Below, piece by piece: positions 12,493 to 17,916 of a DNA stretch of 17,916 nt. Origin of the DNA: DASRCB01 sp035653295 (GTDB taxonomy: Bacteria; Acidobacteriota; Terriglobia; Bryobacterales; Bryobacteraceae); the NCBI GenBank assembly GCA_035653295.1, contig DASRCB010000009.1, positions 1 through 17,916 on the forward strand, in the 5' to 3' direction. Position numbers and translations under genes: made by a program. The notes below the pieces were generated by a model. That model made no database searches, was not told the DNA's origin, and was given only the letters and a program-made list of their open reading frames with translations. Within the stretch, counting starts at the first letter, position 1. Each line of letters opens with the position of its first letter.

Positions 12493-13734
12493 ATGCTCGC
12501 TGTCGAAGTAACGATCGCGCTGCTGCTGTGCGCGGTGGCGGCGCTGCTGCTCGCTGTACTCCGAAAACTCTCCGGAACATCCGCGATCGATTCTGTTGCG
12601 GCCCGGCTGGACACGCTGGACAAGGCTCTGGCCGGCGGAAGCCGCGATATGCGCGAGGAGTTCGGCCGCGCGCGCACCGAGTCCGCCGCCGCCGCGCGCC
12701 AGCTTCGGGAAGAGGTGCTGCTCCAGCTCAAGAGCCTAACCGAATCCAGCGACACCCGCATGGAAGCGCTCCGCCGCTCGCTCGACGACAAGATGCGCCA
12801 GCTTCAGGAAGACAACATGAGGAAGCTGGAGCAAATGCGCCAGACCGTCGATGAAAAGCTTCAGGGCACGCTGGAGCAGCGGCTGGGCGATTCCTTTCGC
12901 CTCGTCAGCGAGCGCCTCGAAGCAGTGCACAAGGGACTCGGCGAGATGCACAACCTGGCCGCGGGCGTCGGCGACCTGAAAAAAGTGCTCACCAACGTCC
13001 GCACCCGCGGCGTGTGGGGCGAAGTGCAGCTCGGCAGCCTGCTGGAGCAGATCCTGCGCCCCGGACAATATGAGCGCAATGTTGCCGTCAAGGGCGGCGC
13101 CGAGCGCGTGGAGTTCGCCATCCGGCTGCCCGGCCGCGATGAGGAGAACTCCGCGGTGTGGCTTCCCCTCGACGCCAAGTTCCCCCAGGAGGACTATCAG
13201 CGGCTGGTCGATGCTTCCGAGCGCGCCGATGTGGCCGAGGTCGAGTACGCCGCCAAACAGCTCGAGGCGCGGCTGAAGGCTGAGGCGCGGCGCATTCGCG
13301 ACAAATATATCTGCCCGCCGCATACCACCGATTTCGCCGTCCTCTTTCTGCCGGTCGAGGGGCTCTACGCCGAGGCCCTGCGGCGAAACGGCCTGGTCGA
13401 GTTGCTCCAGCGCGACTACCGCGTTACTGTCGCCGGGCCGACCACCATCTGCGCGCTCCTCAACAGCCTTCAGGTCGGCTTTCAGACCCTCGCCATACAA
13501 AAGCAGTCCAGCCAGGTGTGGAAGCTGCTCGGCGCGGCCAAGACCGAGTTTCTGAAATACGCGGATACTCTTAAAAAGGTTCGCGACCGGCTGAACGACG
13601 CCGGCAAAGCCATCTCCGAGGCGGAGAACCGCGCGCGCATTATCGAAGGCAAGCTGCGCGACGTCGAGGTTCTGCCGGAGCCCGCGCCGACGAATCAAAT
13701 GGAGCTCGAGTCCTTTATGGAGCAGGCTGGTTAG
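12493..13734 (+). CDS. rmuC: RmuC family DNA recombination protein
   Basis: A 413-residue protein. An N-terminal membrane segment (about 3-24, VEVTIALLLCAVAALLLAVL) is followed by a long coiled coil (about 30-130, rich in Arg, Glu and Leu). The RmuC domain (about 150-385) follows: NVRTRGVWGEVQLGSLLEQIL, LPLDAKFPQEDYQRL, TTDFAVLFLPVEGLYAEAL, VAGPTTICALLNSLQVGFQTLAIQKQS. E. coli RmuC limits inversion of short inverted repeats and its core resembles restriction-type nuclease folds; the precise activity is not established. Starts at ATG 12493 with little Shine-Dalgarno. It heads a same-strand run, with the next gene 3 nt after its stop. Confidence 0.94.
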   Translation: MLAVEVTIALLLCAVAALLLAVLRKLSGTSAIDSVAARLDTLDKALAGGSRDMREEFGRARTESAAAARQLREEVLLQLKSLTESSDTRMEALRRSLDDKMRQLQEDNMRKLEQMRQTVDEKLQGTLEQRLGDSFRLVSERLEAVHKGLGEMHNLAAGVGDLKKVLTNVRTRGVWGEVQLGSLLEQILRPGQYERNVAVKGGAERVEFAIRLPGRDEENSAVWLPLDAKFPQEDYQRLVDASERADVAEVEYAAKQLEARLKAEARRIRDKYICPPHTTDFAVLFLPVEGLYAEALRRNGLVELLQRDYRVTVAGPTTICALLNSLQVGFQTLAIQKQSSQVWKLLGAAKTEFLKYADTLKKVRDRLNDAGKAISEAENRARIIEGKLRDVEVLPEPAPTNQMELESFMEQAG

Positions 13735-13737
13735 CTG

Positions 13738-14934
13738 GTGCTGCGCCTCGTTCTTTTCTTCGCCGGCATCGCCGCAATCGTCACCGTGGCCCAGGGGCTG
13801 CTCGAGCCCGAGGATCGAGTCATTCGCTACAACGAACCCGATCACCTCGCCGATCCCATCACCGTGCTGCAACACCGTATCTCAGCGGGCGAGGCGAGGC
13901 TCACGTTTGAGCCGCAGCACGGTTACCTGGCTTCCCTGCTCCGCGCCCTCCGCGTGCCGGTCTCCTCACAGAACCTGGTCTTCTCGAAGACCGCTCTTCA
14001 AACCGAGAAGGTGACCCCGCGGACGCCCCGCGCCATCTACTTCAACGACAGCGTGTACGTAGGTTGGACGCCAGGCGGCGAGGCCATGGACATCACCGCC
14101 GTCGACCCGCGCAAGGGACCGATGTTTTACACGCTGGACCAGAAGGATGCCTCAGCGCCGCACTTCACGCGCGACATGACCTGCCTTCGATGCCACTACG
14201 GCCCGAAGACTCTCAACGTGCCGGGCCATCTGATTCGTTCCGTGATGACCGGCCCCGATGGATCGCCGCTCGGCGAAGTGCGGCAGTTCTCCATCGGCCA
14301 CGGCAGCGCCTTCGCGGACCGCTGGGGTGGCTGGTACGTCAGCGGCAGGCTCCAGGGTGATGTGCACCTTGGCGCCGCCGTTACCGAACAGGCGTTCGAT
14401 CCGGCGAAATATCTGTCGCCCGGCAGCGACATCGTCGCCCTGATGGTGCTCGCGCATCAGGTGAAGATGGACAACCTGATCACCCACGCCAAATACGAGG
14501 CGCTGTTTGCACTGGATGCGCGCGAATCGCCGAACCCGGCCTGGGCGAAGCAGCGCGTGGCCCACGCCGGCGACGCGCTCCTCGACTACATGTTGTTCCG
14601 GGATGAAGCGCCACTCCGCGGACCGGTGCAGGGCTCATCGTCATTCGCGCGCGATTTCGAGAGCCGCGGCCCGCGCGACCGCCAGGGCCGTTCGCTCCGC
14701 GACCTCGATCTTCGCACGCGCCTGTTTCGCTACTCGTGCAGCTACATGATCTACTCACCGGCGTTCGATGGCCTGCCCGCAAATATGAAGGATTACCTGT
14801 GGGAGCGCCTGTACACCACCCTGAACGGCGGCGCGCCGACCACAATGGACCGTCCCGACCGGGTCGCCGTGCTGGAAATCCTGCGCGACACCAAACCCGA
14901 GTTTGCCGCCTGGCTTCGCGCTCATGAACATTGA
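13738..14934 (+). CDS. Exported or membrane-anchored protein with one CxxCH haem-c motif
   Basis: A 398-residue protein with an N-terminal hydrophobic segment (LRLVLFFAGIAAIVTVAQGLL, about 2-22) that is either a signal peptide or an anchor. A single CLRCH (Cys149-Cys152-His153) is a standard c-type haem attachment site, so the mature domain should be periplasmic or outside the membrane. Other features are YFNDSVYVGW, the HGSAFADRWGGWYVSG block and a Tyr/Arg-rich C-terminal region (LDLRTRLFRYSCSYMIYSP). I do not recognise a named family; similar large single-haem proteins are annotated as hypothetical in acidobacteria and planctomycetes. The start is GTG, 3 nt after rmuC. A role in electron transfer is suggested only by the motif. 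Confidence 0.85.
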   Translation: MLRLVLFFAGIAAIVTVAQGLLEPEDRVIRYNEPDHLADPITVLQHRISAGEARLTFEPQHGYLASLLRALRVPVSSQNLVFSKTALQTEKVTPRTPRAIYFNDSVYVGWTPGGEAMDITAVDPRKGPMFYTLDQKDASAPHFTRDMTCLRCHYGPKTLNVPGHLIRSVMTGPDGSPLGEVRQFSIGHGSAFADRWGGWYVSGRLQGDVHLGAAVTEQAFDPAKYLSPGSDIVALMVLAHQVKMDNLITHAKYEALFALDARESPNPAWAKQRVAHAGDALLDYMLFRDEAPLRGPVQGSSSFARDFESRGPRDRQGRSLRDLDLRTRLFRYSCSYMIYSPAFDGLPANMKDYLWERLYTTLNGGAPTTMDRPDRVAVLEILRDTKPEFAAWLRAHEH

Positions 14935-14941
14935 ATGTGGG

Positions 14942-14977
14942 GCAGGCACTCTGCCTGCGGCGGGCTCTCAGCCCGCC
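14942..14977. repeat. REP-like pair of adjacent palindromes
   Basis: Two perfect hairpins side by side with the same CTC triloop: GCAGGCA-CTC-TGCCTGC (14942-14958, 7-bp stem) and GGCGGGCT-CTC-AGCCCGCC (14959-14977, 8-bp stem). They fill the 51-bp gap between the CxxCH gene and tlyA. The design recalls short extragenic palindromic repeats that are dispersed in some acidobacterial genomes. The element could stabilise or attenuate the transcript; no T-tract follows, so it is not a standard terminator. Confidence 0.7.
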
Positions 14978-14985
14978 TGGTCCCC

Positions 14986-15714
14986 GTGAAGACCCGCCGC
15001 CGTATCGATCAACTCCTGGTCGACCGTGGTCTCGCGGCCTCGCGCGAAAAGGCGCAGGCCCTGATCCTCGCCGGCCAGGTGCTCGTCGCCGGCCAGCGAA
15101 TGGACAAGGCTGGTCAGACGGTCGATCCCGATGCCGCGATCGAAGTGCTCCAGCCTCTTCGCTACGTGAGCCGCGGCGGTCTCAAGCTGGAACGCGCGCT
15201 GCAGCACTGGAACAGCGATGTCACCGGCCGCATCTGCCTCGACGTCGGCTCGTCCACCGGCGGTTTTACCGATTGCCTGCTCCAGCACGGCGCAGCACGA
15301 GTCTACGCCGTGGATGTCGGAACCGGCCAGCTCGACTGGAAGCTGCGCAACGACCCGCGCGTGATCGTCCGCGAGCAGGTCAATGCCCGCCGCCTCTCTC
15401 CCGCCGATTTCCCCGACCTCATCGACCTCGCCACCGCTGATGTAAGCTTTATCTCGGTCACCATGATTCTGCCTGCTGTCGCGCCACTGCTTGCCCCGCG
15501 GGCCGCCATGGTCATCCTCGTGAAGCCGCAGTTCGAACTGGCCCGCAATCAGGTGGGCCGTGGCGGGATCGTCCGCGATCCTGAGCTCCATGACACCGCC
15601 TGCCGCCGTGTCGCCGAAGCGGTGCACGCGCTGGGATTCCACAGCGACATCATCCCGAGCCCGATCACCGGCGCCGAGGGCAACCAGGAGTTCCTGCTCT
15701 ATGCCCGACATTAA
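14986..15714 (+). CDS. tlyA: TlyA family rRNA 2'-O-methyltransferase
   Basis: A 242-residue protein with an N-terminal S4 RNA-binding domain (about 1-58, RRRIDQLLVDRGLAASREKAQALILAGQVLVAG) joined to an FtsJ-like Rossmann methyltransferase (about 60-242). S-adenosylmethionine motif I is CLDVGSSTGGFTDCLLQ; VYAVDVGTGQLDWKLR, ADVSFISVTMILP and LVKPQFEL follow, all typical of TlyA/hemolysin A proteins. TlyA methylates 16S and 23S rRNA riboses and affects capreomycin sensitivity in mycobacteria; the hemolysin name is historical. The start is GTG 14986: the open frame to 14935 would translate the palindromic repeat. It overlaps nadK by 14 bp. Confidence 0.94.
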   Translation: MKTRRRIDQLLVDRGLAASREKAQALILAGQVLVAGQRMDKAGQTVDPDAAIEVLQPLRYVSRGGLKLERALQHWNSDVTGRICLDVGSSTGGFTDCLLQHGAARVYAVDVGTGQLDWKLRNDPRVIVREQVNARRLSPADFPDLIDLATADVSFISVTMILPAVAPLLAPRAAMVILVKPQFELARNQVGRGGIVRDPELHDTACRRVAEAVHALGFHSDIIPSPITGAEGNQEFLLYARH

Positions 15715-16564
15715 GACCGTCGGCGTCATCAGCAAGCCCGGCGTCCCGGCCGCGCACGTCGTCGTTCCGGAGCTGATGCAGTGGGTCCGGCAGAAGGGAC
15801 TCGAGGTCCGTTACGACGAGGCTACGGCCGCCTACTGCAAGTGCTCCGACGCGCTTCCCCGCGAACAGGTGCCCGACGGAACCGAGCTGGTGATCGTCCT
15901 CGGCGGCGATGGCACGCTTCTGTCCGCTGCGCGCGCAGTGGCCGGCCGCGAAATTCCGATCTTTCCGGTCAACCTCGGCGGCCTCGGATTTTTAACCGCA
16001 ATCACAGTCGACGAGCTCTACTTTCAGCTCGAGCGCGCGCTGCACGGCGAACAGCGCGTGGTTCCGCGGCGCATGCTGTCCTGCGCCGTCATGGGCGATG
16101 GCGAGGTCGCCGCGTCCTATGAAGCGCTGAACGACGTGGTCATCGCCAAGGGCGATATCGCCCGTATGATCGACATCGAGACCCACGTGGACACGCACTA
16201 CGTCTGCACTTACAAGGCCGACGGCCTGATCCTGTGCACGCCCACAGGTTCCACCGCCTACTCCCTGTCCGCCGGTGGCCCCATCGTTTTCCCGTCCGTC
16301 GGTTGTCTCTGTATTACGCCCATCTGCCCCCACACGCTGACAAATCGGCCCGTCATCGTGCCCGACACCAGCATTGTTCGCATGATCAACCACGCCGAGC
16401 ACGACACCGCGTATCTGACCATCGATGGCCAGGTGGGCCGGCCGCTGCGCCACGGTGAGCGCGTGGTGTGCCAGCGCTCCGAACGCAGCGTGTACCTGGT
16501 CCGCCCGCCGAGGATGCTGTTCTTCGACGTGCTCCGCCAAAAGCTGAAGTGGGGCGAGCGTTGA
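15701..16564 (+). CDS. nadK: NAD kinase
   Basis: Phosphorylates NAD to NADP in the cytoplasm. The 287-residue protein has GGDGTLL (68-74) with the catalytic Asp, NLGGLGFLT (91-99), the NAD-binding LNDVVIAKG (143-151; many homologues have NEVVI), and the glycine-rich PTGSTAYSLSAGGP (181-194), followed by PICPHTLTNRPVIVP. The length is normal. ATG 15701 lies inside the end of tlyA with AGGAG about 10 nt upstream; the frame is open to 15560 but that leader is the tlyA shadow. tlyA-nadK adjacency is common in bacteria. Its TGA overlaps the TTG start of the transporter. Confidence 0.96.
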   Translation: MPDIKTVGVISKPGVPAAHVVVPELMQWVRQKGLEVRYDEATAAYCKCSDALPREQVPDGTELVIVLGGDGTLLSAARAVAGREIPIFPVNLGGLGFLTAITVDELYFQLERALHGEQRVVPRRMLSCAVMGDGEVAASYEALNDVVIAKGDIARMIDIETHVDTHYVCTYKADGLILCTPTGSTAYSLSAGGPIVFPSVGCLCITPICPHTLTNRPVIVPDTSIVRMINHAEHDTAYLTIDGQVGRPLRHGERVVCQRSERSVYLVRPPRMLFFDVLRQKLKWGER

Positions 16565-17799
16565 CCTTCCCGCGGCGCTGGCCCGGGCTCACGTTTTGGA
16601 TCCTGGCCGGCATGGCCGCGGGCGTTGTCCTCGGCATCGCGGCGCCGGCGTTCGCTTCCGACCCAAAAATCAAGCTGATTGCGAATGTTTTCCTGCGCCT
16701 TATCCGCTCCATCGTCGCGCCGCTCATTTTCGGCACGCTGGTCGCTGGAATCGCGGGCACAGGCAGCGTGAAGGTGATGGGCCGCATCGGCGTCAAGGCG
16801 CTGGTCATCTTCGAAGTGACCACCACCCTCGCCCTTTTCGTTGGCCTGGCGGCCGTGAACCTGACCCAGCCGGGGCTCGGCGTCCAGCTCAAAGCAACCG
16901 CGGAGGATGCCGCGCTTCCGGCCACCTCCGGAGGACTCGCCGGGGTTCTTGAACACACCTTTCCGGCCAGCATCGTGGACGCAATGGCGCGCGGCGAGGT
17001 GCTCCAGATCGTGGTCTTCTCTTTCCTGTTCGGCGCCGCCTGCGCGGCCATCGGCGCCAAATCGAAACCCGTGGTCGATTTCTGCGCGGCGCTGGCCGAG
17101 GTGATGTTCCGTTACACCAACTACGTCATGTACTTCGCCCCGATCGGCGTTGCCGCCGCCATGGCGTGGGCTATCGGAAGCCGCGGCGCCGGTGTCCTGG
17201 TGAACCTTGGAAAGCTCGTGCTCACCCTCTACGGCGCTCTTGTTGTCTTCGTAGTGCTCGTGTTCGGCGCCGCTCTGGTCCTGTTTCGTATTCCCGTGCG
17301 CCGGTTCGTCGCGGCGGCGCGGGAGCCGTTCCTCATCGCGTTCTCCACCGCCAGCAGCGAGGCTGCGCTCCCGCGCTCGCTCGAGAATATGGAGGAGTTC
17401 GGCGTACCGCAGCACATCGTCGCCTTCGTGCTGCCCGCCGGCTACAGCTTCAACCTCGTGGGCAGCACGCTGTACCTGTCGCTGGCCGCCATGTTCGTCG
17501 CGCAGGCGGGCGGCATCCACATGTCCCTGGGCGAGCAACTCACCATGATGCTGACCCTCCTGCTCACCAGTAAAGGCGTCGCCGGAGTTCCGCGCGCCGC
17601 CATCGTAATCCTCTCAGGAACGCTGGCGACCTTTCATCTTCCCGCCGAGGGTGTCGCCGTCCTGCTGGCCATCGACACCATCATGGACATGGTGCGCACC
17701 TCGGTAAACGTCCTGGGCAACTGCCTGGCCTCCGCCATGGTCGCGCGCTGGGAAGGCGTGGGCTTCGAAAGCGGAACCGATAGGCTCGTCCCAACATGA
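16561..17799 (+). CDS. Dicarboxylate/amino acid:cation symporter (DAACS, GltP/DctA type)
   Basis: A 412-residue inner-membrane transporter of the DAACS family, which imports glutamate, aspartate or C4-dicarboxylates with Na+ or H+. About eight membrane helices and two re-entrant loops can be read. The signatures are LIRSIVAPLIFGTLVAGIA, the serine-rich hairpin IAFSTASSEAALP (HP1), LPAGYSFNLVGSTLYL (TM7), TSKGVAGVPRAAIVIL (HP2) and DTIMDMVRTSVNVLGN (TM8, with the substrate-site Asp and Arg). In TM7 the usual N-x-D-G-T is N-L-V-G-S: the Asp that helps bind cation is Val here, so coupling may differ. The start is TTG 16561, overlapping the nadK stop (TTGA), since the longer frame is shadow sequence. 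Substrate not determinable. Confidence 0.93.
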   Translation: MTFPRRWPGLTFWILAGMAAGVVLGIAAPAFASDPKIKLIANVFLRLIRSIVAPLIFGTLVAGIAGTGSVKVMGRIGVKALVIFEVTTTLALFVGLAAVNLTQPGLGVQLKATAEDAALPATSGGLAGVLEHTFPASIVDAMARGEVLQIVVFSFLFGAACAAIGAKSKPVVDFCAALAEVMFRYTNYVMYFAPIGVAAAMAWAIGSRGAGVLVNLGKLVLTLYGALVVFVVLVFGAALVLFRIPVRRFVAAAREPFLIAFSTASSEAALPRSLENMEEFGVPQHIVAFVLPAGYSFNLVGSTLYLSLAAMFVAQAGGIHMSLGEQLTMMLTLLLTSKGVAGVPRAAIVILSGTLATFHLPAEGVAVLLAIDTIMDMVRTSVNVLGNCLASAMVARWEGVGFESGTDRLVPT

Positions 17800-17916
17800 A
17801 GATGCCCGGCGGCGAGCAGGCTTATGACCCTCCCCCTGCGCGCCGATCAGCTCATGCTCCTGCACCACCAGCCGAGCGACCAGGCAGCCTGACCGTTACC
17901 CGCGTCGGCCGCGCCT
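17796..17916 (+). CDS. Possible start of a further gene, cut by the window end
   Basis: An ATG overlapping the transporter stop as ATGA opens a frame that stays open for 40 codons to the window edge. The sequence is rich in Pro and Ala (MKMPGGEQAYDPPPARRS...), then SLTVTRVGRA. I recognise no family. The overlap and orientation fit the operon style of this region, but a short open frame in GC-rich DNA can be chance. Confidence 0.35.
   Translation, partial: MKMPGGEQAYDPPPARRSAHAPAPPAERPGSLTVTRVGRA

Noticed and set aside
12736..13875. Long antisense ORF (379 codons) over rmuC
   Set aside because: Shadow of a GC-rich coding region; rmuC on the plus strand has clear family signatures throughout.
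14968..15735. Antisense ORF (255 codons) over tlyA
   Set aside because: Shadow frame with no domain signature, opposite a well-supported gene.
16258..17538. Long antisense ORF (426 codons) over nadK and the transporter
   Set aside because: Low-complexity shadow frame; both plus-strand genes are unmistakable.
1..17916. CRISPR arrays, rRNA genes, insertion sequences with transposases
   Set aside because: No regularly spaced repeats, rRNA sequence or transposase motifs seen on either strand.

Overview
The window reads as a piece of a high-GC Gram-negative chromosome, most likely an acidobacterium of the Solibacter/Bryobacter type. That placement is an inference from gene content (tandem Rcp1-like receivers, the mutM/folP/rmuC/tlyA/nadK neighbourhood, a short REP-like double palindrome, frequent GTG/TTG starts); no rRNA marker is present. 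The two ends are ordinary chromosome and the middle, about 3.4-10.6 kb, is accessory DNA.

Left end (1-3404): a two-BON-domain protein (minus strand) diverges from three single-domain response regulators in tandem, the middle one lacking the receiver acidic pair and the switch Ser/Thr. A zinc-type adenylate kinase follows, tail to tail with a RidA-family deaminase.

Middle (3405-10622): first a graveyard of toxin-antitoxin modules on the minus strand. An intact VapB-like antitoxin sits beside a vapC with two nonsense codons, a frameshift and an internal deletion. A DUF433 antitoxin has only a 32-codon stub where its toxin should be. An intact HigA-like antitoxin follows a higB remnant that has no start codon. 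Next, on the plus strand, is a two-gene module: an AAA+ ATPase directly abutting a large subtilisin-family (S8) peptidase. The peptidase is split by a one-base frameshift that separates Asp/His from the catalytic Ser. Then comes a very small element (about 1.7 kb) bounded by a 41-bp exact duplication of the 3' part of tRNA-Ala(GGC). It carries an apparently intact HigB/HigA pair behind a palindromic promoter-operator and a third gene with HEPN-like motifs. No integrase is visible.

Right end (10623-17916): tRNA-Ala(GGC), then housekeeping genes. mutM (Fpg glycosylase) converges with folP (dihydropteroate synthase). A plus-strand run follows: rmuC, a membrane-anchored or exported CxxCH protein, tlyA, nadK and a dicarboxylate/amino acid:cation symporter. 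Several of these overlap or abut, and a further ORF may start at the window edge.

The most noteworthy signals are the AAA+/S8 module with its lesion, the antitoxins that outlived their toxins, and the tRNA-bounded mini-island with its operator-in-spacer promoter.
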